A stretch of DNA of 64,000 nt, from assembly GCA_001464665.1 (NCBI GenBank), contig LNDP01000024.1, positions 806,001-870,000 of the forward strand, written 5' to 3'. The DNA is from Acidobacteria bacterium Ga0074141 (GTDB taxonomy: Bacteria > Acidobacteriota > Blastocatellia > Pyrinomonadales > Pyrinomonadaceae). Under the pieces are notes generated by a model. It did no database searches and was not told the DNA's origin. It saw nothing but the letters and a program-made list of their open reading frames with translations. Both the position numbers and the translations under genes were made by a program. Positions 32,309-40,642 of the stretch are shown piece by piece (position 1 is the first letter of the stretch; each line of letters begins with the position of its first letter).

Positions 32309-34978
32309 TTATTCGGATGCGATGAATTCGACGTAGTTGAGTTTGTCGTTCGTTGTGACCGTTTGCACCGGCTGCTTGAAGCCGTGGCCGCGAGCCCGGA
32401 CAGAAACAAAGACAGTTTCGCCTGCCGGAATGCCCTCGATATTGAAATAGCCGAAGCTGCCCGTGAGCACGCTCCATGTGTTACCTTCGCTATCGATGAT
32501 GACAACAGACGCGTTTGGAATGCCCGCGCCCGCGGCCGACATCACACGGCCCTCGACCGAGACGTTTGACGAAGACGGTGCCAGCGATGCAAAGCCGATG
32601 TCATAGCGGTGGTCGTTTTCGCCGGGGCCGCCTGTCGTAAAGCTAACGACCGGGAAGGTCCCGAGCGGGGAACCGGGCATGTTCGTCGCAGCCGTGGCAT
32701 CCGAATCGCTTGCTTCATCGTCGCCGGCCTGCGACGTTTGATCTGCGGTCGTGATCCAGCGGCCAAAGAGCGGCCCGCCGACGAGAAAATTGGACAAATT
32801 GTCTAGCCTGATCTGATAGGAAGTCCCGAAAGCGAGTCCGCCGTTCACGATGCCGATGGGGTCTGTCGGGTTTGGGTCGACGGTCGTGCCTGCGACGAAA
32901 TAGTACTCGCCGTTCGCGTCGGTCACTGCTGTACCGACAAGGGTCGAGCCCTGATAAAGATTGACGGTCACCCCGGCGATCGGGCCCTCGCCCGGATCCT
33001 GTACGCCATTCGAGTTCGCATCGAACCAGATACGGTTGCCGACCTCGATCGGTGCCGCCTCGCACAGGGGAACAACGTTCCCGATGCCGTTCGCCTTGCC
33101 GAAATCGCTGAACGAGTAGGCGAGATAGCCGCGATTCTGGGCTCCGGTGTTGTTCACAAACCACCGAAATCCGCCGGCATCATAGATATTGTCGTTCGGG
33201 ATATAGACCGGGTCGAAGATTGTCGCAACCAGTACGGAATGGCCCGGTATCTGCGATGCCCCGCCGAGAGCGACCTCATCATGGGGATTGCCGTTCGGGT
33301 GGTAGTTATCCTGGTAGTAATACTCGCCGCCGCCGGGGCCTTCATTCGTCGCCTGCGGCGCGTTTCCGATGCCGCCGCAGCGGCCGTTGGCTTCGAGCGT
33401 CCAGCCGGAGGTCGGGTTACCGCAGAGCCGAAGCATATCTCCGGCGGTGATGCCTTTGAATAGCTGTGACGGATTGTTCGGGTTGCTTGCGCTGTTGTAG
33501 CCCGATTGGTCGCCGTTGCGGTCGCGAAGCGAAAGCACCATGTTGCCGCGGTCGAAGTCGATATCTGTCACCATCGGCTGCGGATAGATGAAGTGCGAAG
33601 TGCTGATGGTCTGATAGGTTGCTCGCCAGTTGCGCCACGCGGCACCGTAACCGGGGTCGGTCTCGGCTCGCGGATAGTTGAGCTGAATATTGACGCTCGG
33701 CGTCGCGGCAAAGGTGTTCGTCGCCGGATCGAAGCGGTAAACGTACGCACGAAGATTGTTTGAGATCGCCCCGCCCGATGTTTCACGCGAACAAACGGCG
33801 CCAACATAAACCGTGCCTTCATACCACGTCACCGCAAAGGGCCGAACCTCGGATGCAGTATTGCAGCTCGGCATTGTGGTCGGGAACGGGTAGCTCGTGA
33901 TAGTGGTCGAATTTAGCGGACCCGACGTGGGAATGCGATAGAGACGCCGATCGTTAAGATTCATCGCATAGAGAAATGTTTCGTCCGCGTTCAATGCGAT
34001 ACCGCCGAACGAGATCTTTCCGACAGCATTCCAGGTGGTCTGGCCATTGTCGGTGTTGTAGTCGAGCGGATTGTGCGGGTCCGTACCAGCCGTGCCGGCG
34101 CCGAAGACGGTATTCAAGTTGACGAATTCGCTGACGACGTTCGTATTCCGGTCAAATTGATAAATGGCGCCTGGCCCGCCGGGACCAAACTTGGCGTGCT
34201 TTTTCATGTACGCGGCGGCAAAAATTCGCCGCGTCGCCCGATGATAAGCAAGCCCAAAGGTCGTGCCGACGTCATCGGTGGTTGCAAGCGAGGTATTGCC
34301 GGGCGAGGTGAAGTCGGTTACCGGGTTGCCGCCTGTGGTTCGTGTGCTGCCGCCGGTGTAGGGAATCGTGAAAAGGGCTTCCGGTTGCGTGGCGCCGCCA
34401 AAGCCGTAGAGCTGCGAGCAGATCTCGGGATTATTCGCACAAAAGTCGCCGGGACGATTAAGTGCTAGGTTGACGTTCGATGTGTTGCCATCCTGAACAA
34501 AGTGCACTGTAGAACCGGCCGTCGTTACCGTATTCCCATTGACCGAAGCCGCGCTTCTGGCGGATGGAAAAAAGCCGGCAGGCACGCCTGTGAACTCGAT
34601 TCGATATGGCCCGGTGCCGGCAGCGTTGAGCGTATAGGTGCCATTGGCGGCGGTCGTTGCCGAACCTTGCAGCGCTCCGGCCGAGTCGTAGGCAGAAACG
34701 GTTACCCCGGCAATGCCCGTGTCAATAGCTGCCGGGGCCGCGGCTGTTCCGCCGGAGTTCTCGAAAAGCCCGTTGCCGTTGAAATCCTGAAAAACGCGGC
34801 CTGAGATAGCGCCCGCGAACTCGTTTGCCGGGATGGCAAACTGATCGGACTCCTTATCTGAACGGACTTCTTGGGCCTGCGAATCATCAGCGATGTAAAG
34901 CAGGCTTGTGGATAGCAGAAGACCGGAAACGAGGAAGATGAGGATGAATTGAGTAGGTAGATTCTTTCTTTGCGGCAT
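32309..34978 (-). CDS. secreted SdrD_B-domain protein
   Basis: 889 residues with an N-terminal signal (FILIFLVSGLLLSTSLLY). An SdrD_B/Cna-B-like domain comes first (ISGRVFQDFNGNGLFE), then a ~480-residue central region (from LFTIPYTGGSTRTTGGNPV to the region ending AYSFSDFGKANGIGNVVPLC) that looks like a beta-propeller, then a second SdrD_B domain (VGNRIWFDANSNGVQDPGEG) and a C-terminal carboxypeptidase-regulatory-like domain (VEGRVMSAAGAGIPNASVVI). Ca-binding D-x-N-x-N/D-G loops are present in both SdrD_B domains. It is probably a cell-surface protein; no sorting signal was recognised. Confidence 0.85.
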   Translation of the reverse strand: MPQRKNLPTQFILIFLVSGLLLSTSLLYIADDSQAQEVRSDKESDQFAIPANEFAGAISGRVFQDFNGNGLFENSGGTAAAPAAIDTGIAGVTVSAYDSAGALQGSATTAANGTYTLNAAGTGPYRIEFTGVPAGFFPSARSAASVNGNTVTTAGSTVHFVQDGNTSNVNLALNRPGDFCANNPEICSQLYGFGGATQPEALFTIPYTGGSTRTTGGNPVTDFTSPGNTSLATTDDVGTTFGLAYHRATRRIFAAAYMKKHAKFGPGGPGAIYQFDRNTNVVSEFVNLNTVFGAGTAGTDPHNPLDYNTDNGQTTWNAVGKISFGGIALNADETFLYAMNLNDRRLYRIPTSGPLNSTTITSYPFPTTMPSCNTASEVRPFAVTWYEGTVYVGAVCSRETSGGAISNNLRAYVYRFDPATNTFAATPSVNIQLNYPRAETDPGYGAAWRNWRATYQTISTSHFIYPQPMVTDIDFDRGNMVLSLRDRNGDQSGYNSASNPNNPSQLFKGITAGDMLRLCGNPTSGWTLEANGRCGGIGNAPQATNEGPGGGEYYYQDNYHPNGNPHDEVALGGASQIPGHSVLVATIFDPVYIPNDNIYDAGGFRWFVNNTGAQNRGYLAYSFSDFGKANGIGNVVPLCEAAPIEVGNRIWFDANSNGVQDPGEGPIAGVTVNLYQGSTLVGTAVTDANGEYYFVAGTTVDPNPTDPIGIVNGGLAFGTSYQIRLDNLSNFLVGGPLFGRWITTADQTSQAGDDEASDSDATAATNMPGSPLGTFPVVSFTTGGPGENDHRYDIGFASLAPSSSNVSVEGRVMSAAGAGIPNASVVIIDSEGNTWSVLTGSFGYFNIEGIPAGETVFVSVRARGHGFKQPVQTVTTNDKLNYVEFIASE

Positions 34979-35167
34979 CAGAGTAGGCGACCGAGATTGG
35001 ATTAGGGTAGAACTTGATGATAACTAGCTCAGCGCGGAGTTCATTGCACAGGATGCGGTAAGCAGGGATTTTGAGCAGGGAGCATAGTTGGGAGGATAGG
35101 CAGAGAATATCAGCAACTGCTCAACAGTGTCAAACAGTTTTTTACATATTCATTCGATAGTAGCCGC

Positions 35168-35713
35168 TCACTTTTTGAGGCGGGCGGCGAATTTCTGGCG
35201 AAATTTCACGACCTTTGGCGCGACGACGGCGGCGCAGTAGGGTTGGTTCGGGTTATTGGCGAAATACTCTTGGTGGTAGTCCTCGGCCGGCCAGAATTTA
35301 TCGAAGGCGGTCACCTCGGTAACGATCTTGCCGTCGTAAATGCCCTCGCGGGTTACCTCGTCGATGATCTCGTGGGCGGTCTGTTTCTGCTCGTCGGAAT
35401 GGTAAAAAACGGCCGAGCGATACGATGAGCCGATGTCGTTGCCCTGGCGGTTGAGCTGCGTCGGGTCATGGACGGAAAAGAAGACGCGGAGCAGGTCCGC
35501 GTACGAAAGCTCCGCGGGGTCGAACGTGACCTGGACGACCTCGGCATGGCCGGTGGTTTCGGAGCAGACCTCCTGATACGTCGGGTTTTCCTTGTACCCG
35601 CCCGAATAACCGGAGTCGACGTCGTGAACGCCCTTGAGGTCGTCAAAGACCGCCTCGACACACCAAAAACATCCCGCCGCGAGAGTTGCCGTTTCAAGCC
35701 CGTTTTCTGCCAT
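35168..35713 (-). CDS. msrA: peptide methionine sulfoxide reductase MsrA
   Basis: 181 residues. The catalytic GCFWCVEAVF is near residue 15, followed by GYSGGYKENPTYQEVCSETTG, HAEVVQV and HDPTQLNRQGNDIGSSYRSA, all hallmark MsrA blocks. It reduces methionine-S-sulfoxide in proteins and free methionine with thioredoxin. The C-terminal extension has no further Cys of the usual resolving pair near the end, apart from one in PYCAAVV. It is divergent from the CHY zinc-finger gene, 66 bp apart. Confidence 0.95.
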   Translation of the reverse strand: MAENGLETATLAAGCFWCVEAVFDDLKGVHDVDSGYSGGYKENPTYQEVCSETTGHAEVVQVTFDPAELSYADLLRVFFSVHDPTQLNRQGNDIGSSYRSAVFYHSDEQKQTAHEIIDEVTREGIYDGKIVTEVTAFDKFWPAEDYHQEYFANNPNQPYCAAVVAPKVVKFRQKFAARLKK

Positions 35714-35779
35714 AGATAGTTATCCCCTTCTGTTCGATCTTTATCTCATATTATCCTAATCGCGGAGGCGAAAAAAGCA

Positions 35780-36109
35780 TTGCGGCTTGTTCACGGAAAA
35801 GAGATCTTTGGCGTTGAGGTCGACGGCGAAACGCGATGCGGGCACTGGCACAGCCCGCTGGACATCATCGCGATCAAGTTCAAGTGCTGCGGCCGCTGGT
35901 ATCCGTGCTATGACTGCCACGCCGAGGTCGCGGGCCACGAGCCGGCCGTTTGGCCGCGGGCGGAACGCGGCGAAAAAGCTATACTCTGCGGCGGCTGCGG
36001 GGCGGAGCTTTCGATCGAAGATTACCTTGCCTCAGAAAATCTTTGCCCGGCCTGCGAACGCGAGTTTAACCCCGGCTGTGCGAAGCACTACCACTTATAT
36101 TTCGAATGA
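35780..36109 (+). CDS. CHY zinc-finger protein
   Basis: 109 residues from a TTG at 35780, the only start that follows a Shine-Dalgarno (GGAGG at 35764-35768); no in-frame ATG lies upstream. The sequence CGHWHSPLDIIAIKFKCC, YPCYDCHAEVAGHE, ILCGGCGAEL and CPACEREFNPGCAKHYHLYF supplies the Cys/His set of the zf-CHY fold. Eukaryotic Hot13 shares it; bacterial roles are unknown. It overlaps nothing and ends 2 nt before mtnC's stop on the other strand. Confidence 0.85.
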   Translation: MRLVHGKEIFGVEVDGETRCGHWHSPLDIIAIKFKCCGRWYPCYDCHAEVAGHEPAVWPRAERGEKAILCGGCGAELSIEDYLASENLCPACEREFNPGCAKHYHLYFE

Positions 36110-36110
36110 G

Positions 36111-36809
36111 TTAGACGGGGACTCGGTCGAATGAATCGACCATCTCGAAGCTGCTTTCCGCAACGGGAGAATTGCCCGGACGGACGGAAAGCAGAACCTG
36201 CATTCCTACATCCGCGGCCGCGGAAATTTCTTGGGCGATGTCGGAAATGAAGAGGATCTCGGCGGGCAGAGAATCGAGTTCCCCGGCGATGCGGTGGTAG
36301 CTCTCCGCCTCGCGTTTGTGGCCGATGTTGGTATCGAAATAGCAGTCGATGTGGCGGGAGAGGTCGCCTTCGGCCGTGTGGCTGAAGATGAGCTTTTGCG
36401 CCAGCACGCTGCCGGAGGAATAAATGGCGATGAGCTTGCCGGCCGCCTTCCAACGTTCAAATGCCGGCGGCACATCGGGGAAGACCTCGCCGACGAGTTC
36501 GCCCGCGGCATATCCGTGTTCCCAGATGAGGCCTTGAATGAACTTGAGCGGCGTCGATTTGCGGTCGGCATCGATGAGATGTTTTAGGTACTCGATGACC
36601 GAATTCTCGGACGTTTTGTCGAACGGCTTCGTGTAGCTGTCGTCCAGCTCGGCCTCGGCGGCAAGTTCGGCGATCTCGCTTCGGAGCGACACGAAATTCT
36701 CGGATACGTAACCCGCGACTCGTGCACGGGCATAAGGGAAAAGCGTCCGATGGACAAAGTCGATCGGGGTCGTGGTGCCTTCGATGTCGAGGAGTATTGC
36801 TTTGGTCAT
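36111..36809 (-). CDS. mtnC: acireductone synthase (enolase-phosphatase E1)
   Basis: 232 residues of the HAD superfamily. The N-terminal nucleophile motif is LLDIEGTTTPIDFV, with YSSGSVLAQKLIFSHT (motif II), HKREAESY and LFISDIAQEISAA (motif IV) in order. It converts 2,3-diketo-5-methylthiopentyl-1-phosphate to acireductone in methionine salvage. The gene is the last of the mtn cluster on the minus strand, following mtnD by 70 nt. A nonamer repeat fills that gap. Confidence 0.95.
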   Translation of the reverse strand: MTKAILLDIEGTTTPIDFVHRTLFPYARARVAGYVSENFVSLRSEIAELAAEAELDDSYTKPFDKTSENSVIEYLKHLIDADRKSTPLKFIQGLIWEHGYAAGELVGEVFPDVPPAFERWKAAGKLIAIYSSGSVLAQKLIFSHTAEGDLSRHIDCYFDTNIGHKREAESYHRIAGELDSLPAEILFISDIAQEISAAADVGMQVLLSVRPGNSPVAESSFEMVDSFDRVPV

Positions 36810-36848
36810 TTTTTGCCACAGAGCACACCGAGACCTTGGCGAGAAAAT

Positions 36849-36875
36849 TCTCTGTGCTCTCCGTGCCTCCGTGGT
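36849..36875 (+). repeat. nonamer array TCTCNGTGC between mtnD and mtnC
   Basis: Three units: TCTCTGTGC, TCTCCGTGC, CTCCGTGGT. A reverse-oriented relative (CCACAGAGCACACCGAGA) lies at 36816-36833, so the gap holds an imperfect inverted pair. Confidence 0.75.
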
Positions 36876-36879
36876 GAAA

Positions 36880-37440
36880 TTACCTTACGCCGAGCGGAAT
36901 GTGGTTGACGCCGAAGCACATTGGTTCGAAGCCGGCATCGACACCGGAGTTTGTGTAGTGCGGCGTCCAGCCGGAGACGTCCTGAAAGAGGCGAATGGCC
37001 CGGATGGTTCGGTCGCCGCAGAGATTGAACCAATGGCGGGTACCGCGCGGAACGCGGATCAGGTCGCCGGCCTCCATCTCGATAGCGACGACATCGCCGC
37101 CCTCCGGTGCAATGTGGAAAAGTCCGTGGCCGCGGACGATGAACCGCACCTCGTCCTCATCATGCCAGTGCTCTTTGTTGAACTTGTCGAGCATCGCATC
37201 AAGGCCGGGCAGTTCGGGCGTGATGTTGATGACATCCGCCGTGACGTATCCGCCCTTTGCTTTCAACACTCCGATCTCATCGGAATAGAACGCAAGGATC
37301 TCCGCATCGCTCGCATCCGGCCCGAGCTCGGCGATGTTGTCCCAGCGTTCGTAGTCAATGCCGACGCCGGAAAGATAGGCTGAAATCTGGCCGGAGTCAG
37401 TCAGCCGTAATTCTTTCTTTGGTACATCTACGATTGCCAT
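36880..37440 (-). CDS. mtnD: acireductone dioxygenase
   Basis: 186 residues of the cupin fold. Metal ligands are in HWHDEDEVRFIVRG (HxH...E) and in the later PRGTRHWFNL. It oxidises acireductone to the ketoacid precursor of methionine with Fe2+ (or an off-pathway product with Ni2+). It lies between the small membrane gene 37478-37705 and mtnC on the minus strand. Confidence 0.95.
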   Translation of the reverse strand: MAIVDVPKKELRLTDSGQISAYLSGVGIDYERWDNIAELGPDASDAEILAFYSDEIGVLKAKGGYVTADVINITPELPGLDAMLDKFNKEHWHDEDEVRFIVRGHGLFHIAPEGGDVVAIEMEAGDLIRVPRGTRHWFNLCGDRTIRAIRLFQDVSGWTPHYTNSGVDAGFEPMCFGVNHIPLGVR

Positions 37441-37477
37441 TCGATTTACTGTTCGGTTCTTTCCTGGAGTGACTCGA

Positions 37478-37705
37478 TCAGTTTACAAGATAGAACTCGG
37501 TATCGCCGTCTGTATTCTTATCAAGAAGGTAAATAGGAGTAAAGATCATGTATACGCCATTCCCTGGAAAATGTACCTCGACACACCCGCGGGAAGGGCA
37601 GCCATCTCGCTCATGAATAATGGTATTGTTTTCACGAATGATCCAGTAACTTACTACGTAGGTCACCGCGCAAAGGACGACTAACAAGACTATCTTTCTT
37701 CGCAT
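37478..37705 (-). CDS. small membrane-anchored protein inside the mtn cluster
   Basis: 75 residues with one N-terminal helix (IVLLVVLCAVTYVVSYW) and a short extracytoplasmic-type tail with a Cys pair (DGCPSRGCVEVHF). No family recognised. It sits on the minus strand between mtnB and mtnD with gaps of 38 and 37 nt, a position that suggests co-transcription. Its AT-richer composition sets it apart from the mtn genes, so a later insertion into the cluster is possible. Confidence 0.55.
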   Translation of the reverse strand: MRRKIVLLVVLCAVTYVVSYWIIRENNTIIHERDGCPSRGCVEVHFPGNGVYMIFTPIYLLDKNTDGDTEFYLVN

Positions 37706-37743
37706 TTTGTACCTACAACTTGTCTAACTCGATGCAGGTGCCC

Positions 37744-38364
37744 CTATCTCAACTGCCTTCCGATAACCTCGAACAAAAACTCGAATATCTCCACGTGCCG
37801 TTTTGCGTCGGCGACCGTTTCGCCCCAGGTGTAGAGGCCATGGCGGCGGAGGTAGATTCCGTGGCAGGCCGGGTTTTCGCGGAGCACGTTCTCGATGACG
37901 TGTGAGAGCGCGACGTAGTCCTGCGAGTTATCGACTATCGGCACTCGTTCGCGGTGCTCGTGCGTCGTAACGCCCGAAAGGCCCTTGAGCATCTCGTAGC
38001 CTTCGATCTCGATAAACCCCGACTCATAAAAATGGTCGGAGAGGATCGTGCCCCAGACCGAATGTGTGTGCAGGATCGACCGCGCCCGCGGCACGTGCCG
38101 GTAAATGCAAAGATGGAGCAGCGTCTCGGCCGAGGGCTTCCCAAAGCCCTGCAGGATCTCCGCGTCGTCGTCAAGCTCGAGAAAGTTCGTTTCGTCGAGG
38201 TTGCCTTTTTCGATGCCGCTGGCCGTAACCGAAATGCGGAGCGGCCGCCTGGCGAGCAACATACTGAAATTCCCGCTCGTGCCCAGGACCCAGCCTCGGC
38301 GGTAAAACTCGCGGCCCGCCTCGGCGAGTTCGCCTGCTAATTTATCTTTCGCGTTATCGGCCAT
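37744..38364 (-). CDS. mtnB: methylthioribulose-1-phosphate dehydratase
   Basis: 206 residues from the ATG at 38364 (MADNAKDK); the frame opens at 38418. It belongs to the class II aldolase/adducin fold, with zinc ligands in LHTHSVWGTIL and RRHGLYTWGET, plus TASGIEKGNLDETNF and THEHRERVPIV. It dehydrates methylthioribulose-1-phosphate, the step before mtnC. mtnA and mtnK homologues are not in the window. Confidence 0.93.
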   Translation of the reverse strand: MADNAKDKLAGELAEAGREFYRRGWVLGTSGNFSMLLARRPLRISVTASGIEKGNLDETNFLELDDDAEILQGFGKPSAETLLHLCIYRHVPRARSILHTHSVWGTILSDHFYESGFIEIEGYEMLKGLSGVTTHEHRERVPIVDNSQDYVALSHVIENVLRENPACHGIYLRRHGLYTWGETVADAKRHVEIFEFLFEVIGRQLR

Positions 38365-38457
38365 TGGTCGTCCTGCGGCTTTGCCAGAGTAAATATTATC
38401 GCAAATTGGAGTCGGCAAATGTGAACTCCTTGTGAATTTGACCGTTTCGGAGATTTA

Positions 38458-38484
38458 AACACAGAGCACACAGAGATAGGGCAC
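38458..38484 (+). repeat. nonamer array AACACAGAG
   Basis: AACACAGAG, CACACAGAG, ATAGGGCAC in phase, between mtnB and acetyl-CoA synthetase, the reverse sense of the CTCTGTG units at 36849. Confidence 0.7.
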
Positions 38485-38537
38485 AGAATTCACGAAGTTA
38501 GGTTTGCCGCAGCTAGACTATAGAGCCTCCGGAGTTT

Positions 38538-40490
38538 TCATTCTTCGTCTTCCCTTAGTTTCTCTAGCACTGAGAAATCTTCGAGCGTCGTTACGTCGCC
38601 GGCGATGGTTCCGCCGGAGGCGATCTCGCGGAGCAGGCGGCGCATTATCTTGCCCGAGCGCGTTTTCGGGAGAGCGTCGGTGAAGCGTATGTCGTCCGGC
38701 TTTGCGAGTGCCCCAATCTCTTTTGCAACGTGGGCGCGGAGCGCCTCCTTCAGCTCTTCGCCGCCGGTCCGTCCGCCTTCGAGAGTTACAAATGCCGAGA
38801 TCGCCTGGCCTTTCAATTCATCCGGCCTTCCGACAACGGCCGCTTCGGCTACAGTCTCGTGCGAGACGAGAGCGGATTCGATCTCGGCGGTCCCGAGCCG
38901 ATGTCCGCTGACGTTTATTACGTCGTCAACGCGGCCCATTATCCAATAATAGCCGTGCTCGTCGCGGCGGGCGCCGTCGCCGGCGAAATAGCGGTTCGGT
39001 ATCTCCGACCAATAGGTTTTCTTGTAGCGCTCGTCGTCGCCCCAGATCGTCCTGAGCATCGAGGGCCAGGGGTGCTTGATCACCAGATAACCGCCCTCGC
39101 CCGGGCCGACCGGCACGCCCGCTTTCGTTACTATATCGACCAAAATGCCCGGCAACGGCCGAGTCGCGGTTCCCGGCACGGTCGGCGTCGCTCCCGGAAG
39201 CGGGCTGATCATTATCGCTCCTGTCTCGGTCTGCCACCATGTATCGACGATCGGACAGCGGCCCTTGCCGATCACCTGGTGATACCACATCCATGCCTCG
39301 GGGTTGATCGGCTCGCCGACTGTGCCGAGCAGGCGAAGCGACGAAAGATCGTGCTTGAGCGGATATTGCTCGCCCCATTTGATGAAGGCGCGGATGGCGG
39401 TCGGAGCGGTGTAAAGTATTGTCACCTTGTGCCGCTCGATTATGTCCCAAAAGCGGTCAAAGCCCGGATGGTTTGGCGCGCCTTCATACATAACGACCGT
39501 CGCACCGTTCGCCATTGGGCCATAGACGACGTAGCTATGCCCCGTCACCCAACCGATGTCTGCGGTGCACCAATAGACGTCCTCGTCCTTGAGGTCAAAG
39601 ACCATCTTCGCCGTATATGCCGCCTGCGTCAGGTATCCGCCGGTCGTGTGCAGAATGCCCTTCGGCTTGCCAGTCGTGCCCGAGGTATAGAGGATGTAGA
39701 GCGGGTGCTCAGAGTCGAGTTCCTCGGCCGGGCAGTCGGAATTCACCGTCTGCATCAGCTGGTGCCACCAGTGGTCGCGGCCGGGCCGCATCTCGATCTT
39801 GGAGCCCGTCCGCCGATAGACGACAACGTTCTCGACCGAAGGCGTTTGGGCGACGGCCTCATCGACCGTTTTCTTGAGCGTGATCTCCGCACCGCGGCGG
39901 TAACCGCCATCGGCCGTAACGATCAGCTTGCACTGGCCGTCGTTGACGCGGTCCGCGATCGCATCTGCCGAGAAGCCGCCGAAGATGACCGTATGCGTCG
40001 CTCCGATGCGGGCACAGGCGAGCATCGCGATGGCGAGCTCCGGCACGAGCGGCATGTAGAGCGCGACGCGGTCGCCGGTTTTGACGCCGAGCTTTTTGAG
40101 GACGTTTGCAAACCGACAGACCTCCGAGTGGAGCTGCAAATAGGTCAGCGTCCGCTGCTCGCCGGGCTCGCCTTCCCAGATGATGGCGGCCTTGTTCTTT
40201 CGCCAGGTCGTGAGGTGGCGGTCGAGGCAGTTGTAAGAGATATTTAGCCGCCCGCCGACGAACCACTTGGCAAAGGGCTCTTCCCACTCAAGCACCTTGT
40301 CCCAACGCCGGAACCAATGAATCTCCTCGGCCTGCTTTTCCCAAAAAGCCGGTGGGTCAGCCTCCGCCTCTGCATAAAGCCGCTCGTATTCCTCAAAGCT
40401 TTTTATATGGGCCGCGGCGGCAAAATCGGCCGGTGGCGGAAAAACTCGGGACTCGCTCAAGATGGATTCGATGGCAGACGTTTCAGACAT
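38538..40490 (-). CDS. acsA: acetyl-CoA synthetase
   Basis: 650 residues from the ATG at 40490 ([17 protein letters not shown]), where homologues normally start; a longer frame opens at 40607. AMP-binding motif [44 protein letters not shown], the hinge [18 protein letters not shown] and the acetylatable lysine in [14 protein letters not shown] are all present. It activates acetate to acetyl-CoA. The start codon follows a TATACT box by eight bases. Confidence 0.95.
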   Translation of the reverse strand: MSETSAIESILSESRVFPPPADFAAAAHIKSFEEYERLYAEAEADPPAFWEKQAEEIHWFRRWDKVLEWEEPFAKWFVGGRLNISYNCLDRHLTTWRKNKAAIIWEGEPGEQRTLTYLQLHSEVCRFANVLKKLGVKTGDRVALYMPLVPELAIAMLACARIGATHTVIFGGFSADAIADRVNDGQCKLIVTADGGYRRGAEITLKKTVDEAVAQTPSVENVVVYRRTGSKIEMRPGRDHWWHQLMQTVNSDCPAEELDSEHPLYILYTSGTTGKPKGILHTTGGYLTQAAYTAKMVFDLKDEDVYWCTADIGWVTGHSYVVYGPMANGATVVMYEGAPNHPGFDRFWDIIERHKVTILYTAPTAIRAFIKWGEQYPLKHDLSSLRLLGTVGEPINPEAWMWYHQVIGKGRCPIVDTWWQTETGAIMISPLPGATPTVPGTATRPLPGILVDIVTKAGVPVGPGEGGYLVIKHPWPSMLRTIWGDDERYKKTYWSEIPNRYFAGDGARRDEHGYYWIMGRVDDVINVSGHRLGTAEIESALVSHETVAEAAVVGRPDELKGQAISAFVTLEGGRTGGEELKEALRAHVAKEIGALAKPDDIRFTDALPKTRSGKIMRRLLREIASGGTIAGDVTTLEDFSVLEKLREDEE

Positions 40491-40498
40491 AGCAGACA

Positions 40499-40504
40499 AG
40501 TATA
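40499..40504 (-). promoter_or_regulatory. -10 box (TATACT) 8 nt before the acsA ATG
   Basis: On the minus strand TTATACTTGTCTGCT leads directly to the ATG. No Shine-Dalgarno lies in the spacer, consistent with leaderless initiation. A -35 box is not obvious. Confidence 0.45.
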
Positions 40505-40642
40505 AGATAACGAGCGAACCGCGGTAAAACCGCAGCGGCGGCCCGGCGAGTTCAGGCTTTGGAAACATCGCGGCGGGCGTGTAAAATCTCAACGTTCCCG
40601 TCCGCATTTTCCAGAGCTTTTACATAGATCGATTCGTTCATT

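Noticed and set aside
38730-40247. A 505-residue open frame on the plus strand
   Set aside because: It is fully antisense to acetyl-CoA synthetase, has no recognised motif and reflects the codon pattern of the GC-rich opposite strand.
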